Notes under the pieces: generated by a model
The model's input: only the letters and a program-made list of their open reading frames with translations
Databases searched by the model: none
Told to the model about the DNA's origin: nothing
Program-made: the position numbers and the translations under genes
In this document: piece by piece, positions 1 to 7,759 of the stretch
How positions within the stretch are numbered: position 1 is the first letter of the stretch
Layout: each line of letters begins with the position of its first letter
Source of the DNA: Ancylobacter sp. TS-1
Lineage (GTDB): Bacteria > Pseudomonadota > Alphaproteobacteria > Rhizobiales > Xanthobacteraceae
Length of the DNA stretch: 64,000 nt
Reading direction: 5' to 3'
NCBI RefSeq assembly: GCF_009223885.1
Contig: NZ_CP045144.1
Coordinates: 558,001 to 622,000 of the forward strand

Positions 1-175
1 CGCGCGTCTCGAACCACTCGCCGAGACTTCCCTGCGGATCGCAGTCCAGCAGGGCGACGCGGCCAATGCCACGTTCCGCAGCGTGATGGGCGAGGGCGAC
101 GGCGAGATGCGCCGCGAGGGTGGTTTTCCCCGAGCCACCCTTCTGCTGGGCAATTGTGATAATAATACCACTCAT
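1..175 (-). CDS. ParA-family ATPase, N-terminal part (runs off the window)
   Basis: Only the first 58 codons lie in the window; the gene continues beyond position 1. The product begins MSGIIITIAQQKGGSGKTT, with a deviant Walker A motif KGGSGKTT at residues 12-19 and a Walker A-prime/switch segment DCDPQGS at residues 44-50, as in ParA/Soj/MinD-type P-loop ATPases. Such proteins use ATP-dependent dimerisation to position DNA or other cargo, but the cargo cannot be told from a fragment. The ATG at 175 is preceded by a GGAGG ribosome-binding site. No parB or centromere-like repeats are visible here, so a role in chromosome or plasmid partition is not established. Confidence 0.9.
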   Translation of the reverse strand, partial: MSGIIITIAQQKGGSGKTTLAAHLAVALAHHAAERGIGRVALLDCDPQGSLGEWFETR

Positions 176-297
176 CGAAAACGCCTCCAGAGAGTTCAGA
201 AAAATAACCGTGTCTCAAAGGCAACAGTAGAAAGAGCGGCTCTCCGGGATGTCGGCGATACAACCGATGGGTGCAGTGCGTCGATGCCGGAAAACGG

Positions 298-996
298 TCA
301 GGCGGCGGCCGCGCCACCCAGGACGATCACCTTCGTCCCGACGGGGATGCGGTTATAGAGGTCGATGGCGTCCTGATTGATCATGCGGATGCAGCCGGAC
401 GACACATTGGTGCCGATGGTCTCCGGTTCGAGCGTGCCGTGGATGCGGTAGAGCGTGTCCTTGCCGTTCTGCCAGAGATACATCGCCCTCGCGCCGAGCG
501 GATTCGACAGTCCGCCCGCCACCCCCTGCCCGCTGCGCAGCTGGGAGAGCTGCGCCTTGATGTCGGGTCGCCGCTCGATCATCTCCTTGGGCGGATACCA
601 GTCCGGCCACTCCTGCTTGGAGTTGATGGTCGCCGTGCCCGACCAGCCGAACCCCTCCTTGCCGACACCGACCCCATAGCGGATCGCCGTGCCGCCGGGC
701 TGGACCAGATAGAGGAAGTGCTCGCGCGGATCGATGACGATGGTGCCCGGCGGCTGGCTGGTCACATAGGCCACCTCGCGTCGCAGATAGGCGGGGTCGA
801 TCTCGGCGGTATCGACCCCCGCGATTGGGAACCTGTCGGCCACGGGGCCATAGGCGCCGACCGGCGCATAGGCCGTCACCGGAGCGATCGGGGTCAGCGG
901 TGCGCTGGCCGTAGTGGTCCGCTTGCACCCTCCCAGGGCGAGGGCAAACGCCCCCAGGGAGAGGGCGAGCGCGGCGCGACGATCAAATTCCAACAT
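298..996 (-). CDS. L,D-transpeptidase (YkuD domain) lipoprotein
   Basis: A 232-residue exported L,D-transpeptidase. The N-terminus has Arg-Arg at residues 6-7, a hydrophobic stretch and a lipobox ending LGGC, with Cys24 the predicted lipidation site, so it is probably membrane-anchored in the periplasm. The catalytic signature is clear: His186 in HGT and the nucleophile Cys202 in SSGCIRM, with the usual Gly and Ser between. Enzymes of this family form 3-3 peptidoglycan cross-links or attach proteins to peptidoglycan; which one is unknown here. I chose the ATG at 996 over an upstream TTG at 1005 because it gives a normal signal sequence. It lies upstream of the ParA-family gene on the same strand, 122 bases away. 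Confidence 0.9.
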   Translation of the reverse strand: MLEFDRRAALALSLGAFALALGGCKRTTTASAPLTPIAPVTAYAPVGAYGPVADRFPIAGVDTAEIDPAYLRREVAYVTSQPPGTIVIDPREHFLYLVQPGGTAIRYGVGVGKEGFGWSGTATINSKQEWPDWYPPKEMIERRPDIKAQLSQLRSGQGVAGGLSNPLGARAMYLWQNGKDTLYRIHGTLEPETIGTNVSSGCIRMINQDAIDLYNRIPVGTKVIVLGGAAAA

Positions 997-1626
997 CAGT
1001 GACAAGCCCCAACGCGTTCATACGCTGAATATTAGTGCGGATATGGTAAACAACCTGTTGTCAAACGCGTGAATAATGAGTCGCGTCGGACGCAGAGGAG
1101 GGTAGGCGTGCGATGTCGGGCCGAAGGGCCGGCAGCCGGTAACGTTAATGCCCAAGCGCATGTACTAAATTGCGCGCCGTAGTGACTGTATCGCAAACTA
1201 TCGCGCAGTGAATGTCGAATCGGTATTTCGGAATTCGGCGCCAGAAGCGGAACATTTTTGCCAAAATAATACGTGGTATCAGCCCATTAGGCATCATTTA
1301 TAAGGTGAGCAAAAACCCCTAACAGTCGTAGCCGTGAGTTGTCGACGTAGTTACACCAACACTCATGTTGCTGCACCGTCAGTACTGTTGTTTCGCGGCG
1401 ACTTCCGGTATCCAGGTAGATGTGTCGGGCGGTGAGATGGGCGCCCGATCCTGGGTCTCGTGCCGATCTGGCTGATCGTCGCCGGGAGGCGCGAGGGTGA
1501 TGCGGGCGGGGTGTCAAGATACCGCCATCACGCCGGAATTGACTCGGCGTGATTGGGATATGCATTTACCAGTAACAATGTTATTGTTCCAGCAGGTAGT
1601 GTTTCGGTACATCGGGGGGTGTGCCT
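997..1626. other. Long gene-poor interval with lower GC than its flanks
   Basis: About 630 bases between the start of the L,D-transpeptidase gene and the toxin-antitoxin pair. No convincing coding sequence is seen: the open frames here have no recognisable product and no well-placed ribosome-binding site. The base composition is visibly more AT-rich than the flanks, and this continues into the 5' part of the next gene. It must hold the promoters for the divergent transpeptidase and antitoxin genes. The only clear sequence element is a short inverted repeat at 1574-1588. The composition suggests acquired or decayed sequence; that is inference. Confidence 0.5.
1574..1588. promoter_or_regulatory. 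Inverted repeat, candidate antitoxin operator
   Basis: AACAAT (1574-1579) and ATTGTT (1583-1588) form a perfect 6-base inverted repeat with a 3-base spacer, ending 38 bases before the antitoxin ATG. Type II antitoxins usually repress their own operon by binding such sites near the promoter. A role here is inferred only from position and symmetry. Confidence 0.35.
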
Positions 1627-2028
1627 ATGTCAAAGTACAGTGCCTTGACGACGTTTCTGTCCAGTCGGACGCAGCCACGAATCTCCATGTCTTTCGATGA
1701 CATAGAGCGGATTGTTGGCACGCGACTTCCACAATCGGCGTTCAATCACCGGGCGTGGTGGAGTAACAACCCAACAAACAGTGTTATGACCAAGGCTTGG
1801 CTGTCCGCAGGCTTCCGAAGCGAGGAAGTCGATATGGTCGGTCGAAAACTGGTGTTTTCTCGGCACCTGCCAAATGTCGCCGCCGACCCCGCGTCGGCGC
1901 GGCCGGCATCGGCCTCGACAGGCTCGCCTCTGGCGGGGCTCTTCGGCGGGCTCAGGGGCACGATCCATGTCGAGCCGAGCACCGATCTCACCCAGCCGGT
2001 GAGCATCGACTGGACGGTGGAGGAGTGA
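1627..2028 (+). CDS. Probable antitoxin: DUF7662-like domain with a VapB-type C-terminal tail
   Basis: A 133-residue protein in two parts. Residues 1-80 resemble the DUF7662 family: a start like MSKYSALTTFL, then SFDDIERIVG, the signature RAWWSN (42-47), AWLSAGF (57-63) and a final VFSR-type strand. After an Ala/Ser/Pro-rich linker (about 84-102), residues 103-133 (LFGGLRGTIHVEPSTDL...DWTVEE) look like the C-terminal toxin-wrapping tail of VapB-like antitoxins. The stop codon is 1 base before the PIN-toxin start, which supports an antitoxin role. GC content rises sharply near 1870, where the domain boundary falls, suggesting the two halves have different origins. The ATG at 1627 follows a G-rich ribosome-binding site. 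Antitoxin activity is inferred from context. Confidence 0.7.
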   Translation: MSKYSALTTFLSSRTQPRISMSFDDIERIVGTRLPQSAFNHRAWWSNNPTNSVMTKAWLSAGFRSEEVDMVGRKLVFSRHLPNVAADPASARPASASTGSPLAGLFGGLRGTIHVEPSTDLTQPVSIDWTVEE

Positions 2029-2029
2029 C

Positions 2030-2446
2030 ATGGGACTGCCGCTTTTGCTCGACACCTGCGCAGCGGTCTGGATCGCCCAGGGCGCCCCGATCGCCGACGA
2101 GGCGCGCGGCACACTGATCGAGGCGCGGCTGCGCGGGACCCCGATCGCGGTCTCGGCGGTAACGGCTTGGGAGATCGGGGTGCTGGTGCATCAGGGCCGG
2201 ATCCGCCTGGCCATGGATCCGGCGAAGTGGTTCGCGGCGCTGAGCACGCTGCCGGGGGTGAGTGTCACCGCGCTGACGGCGGACACGCTGATCGCGGCGT
2301 CCTTCCTGCCGGGCATGCCGCCGAGCGATCCCATCGACCGCATTCTGATCGCGACCGCGCGCGACCAGGGGTACCGGCTGATGACGCGCGACCGGGTTCT
2401 GCTCGATTATGCGGAGTCGGGGAATGTGCAGGCCGTCGCCTGCTGA
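2030..2446 (+). CDS. PIN-domain ribonuclease toxin (VapC-like)
   Basis: A 138-residue PIN-domain protein. Acidic residues typical of the metal-binding site are present: Asp8 in LLLDTCA, Glu48 in SAVTAWEIG, Asp100/Asp103 in PSDPIDRILIATA and Asp121 in LMTRDRVLL. VapC-type toxins are Mg2+-dependent endoribonucleases, often cutting tRNA or rRNA; the target here cannot be predicted. The ATG is 1 base after the stop of the upstream antitoxin gene and has a GGAGG-like site inside that gene's end, so the two are translationally coupled. Length and motifs are normal for the family. The TGA stop lies 3 bases before the convergent flavin reductase gene end. Confidence 0.92.
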   Translation: MGLPLLLDTCAAVWIAQGAPIADEARGTLIEARLRGTPIAVSAVTAWEIGVLVHQGRIRLAMDPAKWFAALSTLPGVSVTALTADTLIAASFLPGMPPSDPIDRILIATARDQGYRLMTRDRVLLDYAESGNVQAVAC

Positions 2447-2449
2447 GGG

Positions 2450-3049
2450 TCAGCGCGGCCGGGGCAGGGAGCGCACGGCGTCGACCCAGCTATAGTCGAA
2501 ATAGCCGTCGCGCCCGAGCGGGTGCAACCGTTCCGTGCGCAGCAGGCCGTGCTCGATGAAGGTCTCGTCGATGTGCACCCCCACCACCTCACCCAGCGTA
2601 AGGTGACTTCCGGCCGGTTCGCCGTGCCGGTCCTTCAGTTCGAGTGTGTCAATCCAGACACATTCGAGGGCGCAGGGCGCGGCGGCGACGCGCGGCGGCT
2701 TCACCATACGGCAGGGCGCGCGGGCGAGCCCGGCGAGGTCAAATTCGCTTTCGCCGGCCGGAATCGGCTTGGAGGTGAGGTTCACCGCCTCGATGAGTTC
2801 GACCGTGGCGAGATTGCAGACGAATTCGCGCGTCGCGAGGATGTTGCGCACGGTGTCCTTCAGGCCATCGCTCGAGAAGGCGACGATATCCGGCTGGGCG
2901 CTGACCAGATTGAAGAAGGAATAGGGGGCCAGATTGGCCACCCCGTCCTCGGAAAGCGTCGAGATCCAGCCGATGGGGCGCGGCGCCACGATGGCCTTGA
3001 TGGGATCGTGCGGCAGGCCGTGATTGCGTCGCGCCGGCTCGTAGAACAT
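2450..3049 (-). CDS. Flavin reductase-like domain protein (FMN-binding split barrel)
   Basis: A 199-residue protein of the flavin reductase-like family. The N-terminal section PIKAIVAPRPIGWISTL (17-33) and the following NLAPYSFFN segment are the usual FMN-binding strands, and a DIVAFSS strand with the FVCNLAT motif follows. Members reduce flavin with NAD(P)H or act as FMN-binding oxidoreductases; the substrate is not evident. It lies 3 bases downstream of the nitroreductase gene stop on the same strand, so the two flavoproteins are probably co-transcribed and may share a redox role. That functional link is inference. Confidence 0.85.
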   Translation of the reverse strand: MFYEPARRNHGLPHDPIKAIVAPRPIGWISTLSEDGVANLAPYSFFNLVSAQPDIVAFSSDGLKDTVRNILATREFVCNLATVELIEAVNLTSKPIPAGESEFDLAGLARAPCRMVKPPRVAAAPCALECVWIDTLELKDRHGEPAGSHLTLGEVVGVHIDETFIEHGLLRTERLHPLGRDGYFDYSWVDAVRSLPRPR

Positions 3050-3052
3050 GGC

Positions 3053-3616
3053 TCAGTACCGCGTCACAATGGCGCTCAGGGGCGGGCGCGGGCGGTCTTC
3101 CTGTGGCCGCGCGAGCGTGCCGATGTGAATGAAGCCGATGAATCGCTCATCCTCGGCGAGGCCGAGAGCGGCGCGCGCATGGGCATCATAGGCGTACCAT
3201 TCGGTCAGCCAGGTGGCGGCATAGCCGTGCGCATGCGCGGAGAGCACGAGAAGCGTGGCGGCGGCGGCGCCCGAAAGCGTCTGCTCCCATTCCGGGATCT
3301 TGGCGTGCGGGCCGGCCTTCGACACGACGGCGATCACCAGCGGCGCCCGCGTCAGCCGGGCACGCTCAATGGCGAGGCGCTCGGCATCGGCGTCCGGGTT
3401 TTCGGCGGCGAAGACGGCGGCGATGGCCTCGCCGGCGCGCTCGCGCGCCTCGCCCGCGAATATGATGAAGCGCCAGGGCGTCAGCTTGCCGTGATCGGGC
3501 ACGCGCGAGGCGATGGTGAGCATCTCCTCGATTTCCTCCGGCGTCGGTCCCGGCGCGGCGAGATCGAAGACCTTGGGGCTCTTGCGGGTCTTCAGCAGGG
3601 TCAGGGGGGCGGTCAT
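3053..3616 (-). CDS. Nitroreductase-family protein
   Basis: A 187-residue FMN-dependent nitroreductase-fold protein beginning MTAPLTLLKTRKSPKV. The segment IASRVPDHGKLTPWRFIIF is typical of the subgroup that contains small E. coli YdjA-like proteins, and the C-terminal GFIHIGT section is also characteristic. These enzymes reduce nitro compounds, quinones or related electrophiles using NAD(P)H; the natural substrate is unknown. The ATG at 3616 has a GAGG site at suitable distance; an upstream GTG at 3628 is less likely. It is the first gene of a probable two-gene unit with the flavin reductase. Confidence 0.85.
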   Translation of the reverse strand: MTAPLTLLKTRKSPKVFDLAAPGPTPEEIEEMLTIASRVPDHGKLTPWRFIIFAGEARERAGEAIAAVFAAENPDADAERLAIERARLTRAPLVIAVVSKAGPHAKIPEWEQTLSGAAAATLLVLSAHAHGYAATWLTEWYAYDAHARAALGLAEDERFIGFIHIGTLARPQEDRPRPPLSAIVTRY

Positions 3617-3787
3617 GGGCGTCCTCACTCCTTATATATATGCGCCTAGCACGCGCCGGGCAGGGCACCAAGGCGCGCGGGCGTGCCTGAAGGCGGCAAT
3701 TCGGAAAGCCACGGGAGGGCTGGCGGGGCCTCCGCGTCGGCGTGCGCGACTTGAATTTGCCGCCGTTTGGGGGCACCAACGGCGGCG

Positions 3788-4993
3788 ATGTCCCACGCCC
3801 GACTGCTGCCGATCCGCCTGATTCGAGCCCGCCGCCCCCGTGCCGGCGGCGGCGTTCAGCGACTCGCCGCCGCGCTGCTGGTGGCGATGACCGCGACGGC
3901 GCAGGCGCAGTCCGGTTTTGTGCAGGATCCGTCCGGGGCGATGTCGTTCGGCCCCTCGCAATTCTCCCAGCCGCTCGCCGTCGAAGGGTTCGGCGGCCTG
4001 CCGGCCGGACGCGCCGCGTCGGACGGAAAGGGCCAGGCGCCGCGCGCGCCGGCGCTTCCGTCGCAGGCGCTCCCCTTCGTCGGCACCCCGCCTGCGACCG
4101 GCCCAGCCGCCGGCCCGCGACCCACGACCGGGGCGGCGGGCGCGATAACCGATCCGCACAGCATCCTGCCGCAGCCGCCGGCCGGAAAGGTGGCGATCGG
4201 CATGAGCGCGCGCTTCGGCGACAATGAGCCCTTCATTCCGCGCGGGCTGGTCTGGCGGGTCTTTGCCGACCGCCCGGAGGCGTCAGGCGCTTATCCGCTG
4301 GTGGCGGAGGCCGCCGATCCCGCGCCGGTGTTCTTCCTGTCGCCCGGCGGCTATGTCGTCCATGTCTCCTACGGGCTCGCCAGCGTCGCGCGCCGCATCG
4401 TCGTCGGCGACGAATCCCGCCGCGAACAGCTCGTCGTGCCGGCCGGCGGAGTCACGCTGCACTCGGATGTGAACGACCGTCCCATCCCGACGCAGAAGGT
4501 CACCTACGATATTTTCGAGGGCAGCTTCCTGCAGGGGCGGGCCTCCACGCGGCCCTATTTTCGCGGCGCCAGTTCGGGCGACACGATTATTTTGCCGGCT
4601 GGCGATTATTATGTCGTGTCTACCTATGGCGAGGGCAATGCCGTCATTCAGGCGGATGTGGCCGTTGCGCCGGGCAAGGTGACGGATGCCACGCTGCATC
4701 ACCGCGCCGGTGAGGTGACGATGCGGCTGGTGAGGGTCGCCGGCGGCGAGGCGCTTCCCGAGACCCAGTGGTCGATCCTCACGCCGGGCGGCGACGGCAT
4801 CAAGGAATCGATCAACTCTCTGCCGGTCTTCGTGCTGGCGGAAGGCGAATACACCGCTGTCGCGCGCTATGAGGGCAAGACCTACACCAAGGAATTCGCC
4901 GTCGAGGCGGGCAAGGACGGCCCGGTCGAGGTGATGATCGGCGATCAGGTGGCGCCGCAGGGGATCGAGCCCCAGGAGGGCAGCGGCGACTGA
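3788..4993 (+). CDS. Secreted protein with three tandem beta-rich repeats, function unknown
   Basis: A 401-residue protein I do not recognise by name. It has a long basic N-terminus followed by a hydrophobic stretch ending ATAQAQ (about residues 25-41), consistent with a signal peptide and periplasmic location. Residues 45-130 are Pro/Ala/Gly-rich. From about 135 there are three related units of roughly 80 residues with a shared pattern: a Leu/Pro-x-Gly-x-Tyr turn (FFLSPGGYVV 182-191, IILPAGDYYV 267-276, FVLAEGEYTA 348-357), then a strand ending V-x-x-GK. This resembles Ig-like or carboxypeptidase-regulatory folds. ATG at 3788 was chosen over a TTG at 3767. The next gene is co-oriented, 89 bases away. 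Confidence 0.75.
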   Translation: MSHARLLPIRLIRARRPRAGGGVQRLAAALLVAMTATAQAQSGFVQDPSGAMSFGPSQFSQPLAVEGFGGLPAGRAASDGKGQAPRAPALPSQALPFVGTPPATGPAAGPRPTTGAAGAITDPHSILPQPPAGKVAIGMSARFGDNEPFIPRGLVWRVFADRPEASGAYPLVAEAADPAPVFFLSPGGYVVHVSYGLASVARRIVVGDESRREQLVVPAGGVTLHSDVNDRPIPTQKVTYDIFEGSFLQGRASTRPYFRGASSGDTIILPAGDYYVVSTYGEGNAVIQADVAVAPGKVTDATLHHRAGEVTMRLVRVAGGEALPETQWSILTPGGDGIKESINSLPVFVLAEGEYTAVARYEGKTYTKEFAVEAGKDGPVEVMIGDQVAPQGIEPQEGSGD

Positions 4994-5018
4994 TCCGCCG
5001 CGTGCCCGCATTTTATGG

Positions 5019-5033
5019 TCAACGCTTTCTTAA
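5019..5033. promoter_or_regulatory. CtrA-like box upstream of the DUF2336 gene
   Basis: TCAA-CGCTTTC-TTAA matches the CtrA consensus TTAA-N7-TTAA with one mismatch and lies about 50 bases before the DUF2336 start codon. CtrA is the conserved cell-cycle response regulator of alphaproteobacteria. Binding is inferred from the motif only. Confidence 0.35.
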
Positions 5034-5082
5034 GTGCCGGTCGGCATCATCGAACCTCGATGGATGCAGCCGGGAGTCGGCC

Positions 5083-6210
5083 ATGATCGTGCGTCAGTTT
5101 CTCGAATGGGCGCGTACGGCACCGGATGGGGCGCGCGCCAAGGCGGTCGCGGCCCTCGGCCGGGCCTATGTGCTTCCCGATCTCGGTGTGCAGGACCGGG
5201 CCGACATGGATGCGGCCTTCCCCCTGATCGCCGTCGATCCCTCGCCGCTGGTGCAGTTCGAGCTTGCCTCGGCGCTCTGCCGGCATCCGCTGGTACCTGC
5301 GGACCTCGTGGTCAAGCTGGCCGCCCTGCCGGGCGAGGCGGGCGAGATCGTGCTGGAACAGTCGCCGGTGCTCAATACCCGCGAGCTGATCGAGTTCTGC
5401 ACCGCTGGAACCCCGGACCGCCAAGCTGCCATTGCCCGGCGCGAGGAACTGCCGGCGCCCATCGCCGCCGTGCTAGCCGAGTCCGGCGACATCGGCGCCT
5501 GCCTCGCGCTGGTGCGGAACCCGACCGCCGACGTGCCTGGCTTCGCGCTCGGCCATATCGTGGCGCGTTTCGGCACGGTGCCGGAGCTGCGGGAGGCGCT
5601 GCTGATCCGTCCCGACCTTCCCGCCGACGCGCATCACGCGCTGATCCGCACCGTCGCCGGCGCGCTAAGCTCCTTCGTCGAGGAGCGCCGCTGGCTCTCC
5701 CCGGGGGAGGCGGCCCGGGTCGCCCGCGAGGCGTGCGACAGTGCCACGGTCGCGCAGGCCGGCCGGCCCCATTTCACGGACGTGCGCGCTCTCGCACAAG
5801 CGCTGCAGGCGCGCGGCGAACTCACCTCCGCCCTGGTGCTGCGCTCGCTGCTGTCGGGCCAGATGCGCCTGTTCCTGGAGGCGATGTCGATCAGTTCGGG
5901 CATTCCCGTCGATCACGTCGCCGCGCTGGCGGCTGACCGTTCCGGCGATGCGTTCCGCCTGCTCTATGAGCGCCTCGGCCTGCCGGCGGGAGCCTTCGTG
6001 GCCTTCCGCACGGCGCTTCAGGTCGTGCAGGCGGAGGCCTATCTCGACGAGAGCGAAGAGGCGCCGGGCCTGCAGCAGCGCATCATCGAGAGGGTGATTG
6101 CCGCCTATGAGGCGCTGCCGGAGGAAGCGGAGAACAGCGTGCTCGCGCTGCTGCGCCGCTGGCAGGCGGAAGCGCGCCAGCGCCGGCAGGCAGCCTCGCT
6201 GGCCGCCTGA
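5083..6210 (+). CDS. DUF2336 domain protein
   Basis: A 375-residue soluble, helix-rich protein of the DUF2336 family, found mainly in alphaproteobacteria. It has no signal peptide or membrane segment. HEAT-like helical repeats are suggested by the regular pattern of short amphipathic helices (for example PSPLVQFELASALCRHP, a segment of the type where asymmetric damage or ageing repeats occur), and the C-terminal third is charged. Function is unknown. The ATG at 5083 follows the CtrA-like box at 5019-5033. An upstream in-frame start at 5002 would run through that box and is less likely. It lies downstream of the secreted three-repeat protein on the same strand. Confidence 0.8.
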   Translation: MIVRQFLEWARTAPDGARAKAVAALGRAYVLPDLGVQDRADMDAAFPLIAVDPSPLVQFELASALCRHPLVPADLVVKLAALPGEAGEIVLEQSPVLNTRELIEFCTAGTPDRQAAIARREELPAPIAAVLAESGDIGACLALVRNPTADVPGFALGHIVARFGTVPELREALLIRPDLPADAHHALIRTVAGALSSFVEERRWLSPGEAARVAREACDSATVAQAGRPHFTDVRALAQALQARGELTSALVLRSLLSGQMRLFLEAMSISSGIPVDHVAALAADRSGDAFRLLYERLGLPAGAFVAFRTALQVVQAEAYLDESEEAPGLQQRIIERVIAAYEALPEEAENSVLALLRRWQAEARQRRQAASLAA

Positions 6211-6214
6211 GGGC

Positions 6215-7033
6215 TCAGCCGAACTGCTCGGCGAGGATGCGTTCCTCGATGGAATGGTCGCGGTCGACCAGCATCGTCATGGACGAGGACTGGTCGAGCC
6301 GGGCACGCACCGCCACCACGCTCAGCACTTGGAAGTGGTCGGCGGTCGCGTTCACCGGCCGCTTCTCGAATTCCAGCACCGCGATGTCGACCCGCGCGCG
6401 GTCCGGCACCAGCGCGCCGCGCCAGCGTCGCGGGCGGAAGGCGGAAATCGGCGTAACCGCCAGCAGCGGCGTGCCGATGGGCAGAATAGGCCCCTGCGCG
6501 GAGAGGTTATAGGCGGTCGAGCCGGCCGGGGTGGCGACCAGAACGCCGTCGCAGATCAGCTCTTCCATGCGCATCTTGCCGTCGATGGCGATGCGCAGCT
6601 TCGCCGCCTGATAGGACTGGCGGATGAGCGAGACCTCGTTGAACGCCCAGGCGCGATGCTGCCGGCCGTTGACGTCGGTCGCCTCCATCATCAGCGGGTG
6701 GATGACGACGCGCTGCGCCGCCGCCAGCCGTGCCGGCAGGTCCTCCTCGCGGAAACTGTTCATCAGGAAGCCGATGGAGCCGCGATTCATCCCGTAGATC
6801 GGGGTGCCGCTGTCGCGGAAGCGGTGCAGCGTCTGCAGCATGAAGCCGTCGCCGCCCAGAGCGACCACGACGTCGGCCTCCTCGGGCGCGACATTGCCAT
6901 AGCGCCCGACAAGCTGGGCCTGCGCCAGCAGGGCGTCGGGCGCCTCGCTCGCGACGAAGGCGATTCGGCCATATGCTCGCGGGGAGTCGGCTTCCACGCT
7001 GCTCTGACCGGCGGGGCGGGCGACTTCGTTCAT
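6215..7033 (-). CDS. nadK: NAD kinase
   Basis: A 272-residue NAD kinase that phosphorylates NAD to NADP in the cytoplasm. The family signatures are complete: GGDG at residues 60-63 (nucleotide binding, catalytic Asp), the NE pair at 132-133 ([10 protein letters not shown]), and the Gly-rich [14 protein letters not shown] at 162-175. Upstream sequence resembles the short proteobacterial form, without a long N-terminal extension. The gene ends 4 bases from the DUF2336 stop, tail to tail, and starts 32 bases from the divergent cutA gene, so the two share a very short promoter interval. Confidence 0.96.
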   Translation of the reverse strand: MNEVARPAGQSSVEADSPRAYGRIAFVASEAPDALLAQAQLVGRYGNVAPEEADVVVALGGDGFMLQTLHRFRDSGTPIYGMNRGSIGFLMNSFREEDLPARLAAAQRVVIHPLMMEATDVNGRQHRAWAFNEVSLIRQSYQAAKLRIAIDGKMRMEELICDGVLVATPAGSTAYNLSAQGPILPIGTPLLAVTPISAFRPRRWRGALVPDRARVDIAVLEFEKRPVNATADHFQVLSVVAVRARLDQSSSMTMLVDRDHSIEERILAEQFG

Positions 7034-7065
7034 GCTGGACGGCCCGGTGGTGATGGGGAACGGCG

Positions 7066-7398
7066 ATGCCTGAAGGCGGCTATAGCATAGTCATGGTCTA
7101 TACGACGTGGCCCGAGGCCGTCGAGGCGGAGGCGGCGGGGCGGGCCATTGTCGCCGATGGCCTGGCCGCCTGCATCAATATAGTGCCCGGCATGGTCTCG
7201 ATCTATCGCTGGCAGGGCGAGATCGAGCGCGCGCAGGAGGTGGTGGTGATCTTCAAGACCCGTGCCGACCTCGCCGAGGCCGTCGCGCAGGCCGTGCGCG
7301 CCCGCCACCCTTATGAGACGCCGGCCGTGCTGTTCCTTCCCGTCGCCGGCGGCAATGCCGATTTCCTCGACTGGATCGCCGCCGAGACGGAAGGGTGA
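7066..7398 (+). CDS. cutA: CutA divalent-cation tolerance protein
   Basis: A 110-residue CutA1-family protein. Diagnostic segments are present: [19 protein letters not shown] near the N-terminus, the [22 protein letters not shown] core (about 33-54) and [13 protein letters not shown] at residues 81-93. CutA forms a stable trimer related to PII proteins and was named for divalent-cation tolerance, although its molecular role remains unclear. The ATG is 32 bases from the divergent nadK start. Length is normal for the family. Confidence 0.95.
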   Translation: MPEGGYSIVMVYTTWPEAVEAEAAGRAIVADGLAACINIVPGMVSIYRWQGEIERAQEVVVIFKTRADLAEAVAQAVRARHPYETPAVLFLPVAGGNADFLDWIAAETEG

Positions 7399-7414
7399 GG
7401 GCTGACGCCAGCCT

Positions 7415-7666
7415 TCAGCTGTCGCCTTCAACCTCGCGCAGATAGGGCTCGACCGGGCCCTGAAGCTTCACCGTCATCGGGTTGCCGGCGCGGTCCTTGG
7501 CCTTGCCGACGGAGACGCGGATCCAGCTCTCGCTGACGCAGTATTCCTCGACATTGGTCTTCTCGGCGCCCTTGAAGCGGATGCCGACGCCGCGCTCCAG
7601 AAGCTCGGCGTTGTAGAAGGGGCTGTTCGGGTCGCTCGACAAGCGGTCGGGAAGGGTGTCGGCCAT
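7415..7666 (-). CDS. DUF3297 family small protein
   Basis: An 83-residue protein of the DUF3297 family, recognised by the start MADTLPDRLSSDPNSPFYN and by segments such as GIRFKGAEKTNVEEYC. Function is unknown. It has no signal peptide or membrane helix and is predicted to be cytoplasmic. The gene stands alone between the convergent cutA gene and the upstream metallo-hydrolase gene on the same strand, 93 bases away. Confidence 0.85.
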   Translation of the reverse strand: MADTLPDRLSSDPNSPFYNAELLERGVGIRFKGAEKTNVEEYCVSESWIRVSVGKAKDRAGNPMTVKLQGPVEPYLREVEGDS

Positions 7667-7759
7667 GATGTCCTCAGGTCCGGGTGGCGGTCGGGGCGAG
7701 ACATAGCCGCGCCCGCGTCCGCTTGCCAGCCCGTCGCGCGAGATCGCGTGCGCGCGGGT

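Noticed and set aside
1287..1565. Short minus-strand frame in the low-GC interval
   Set aside because: No ribosome-binding site, no known motif, and composition like non-coding sequence.
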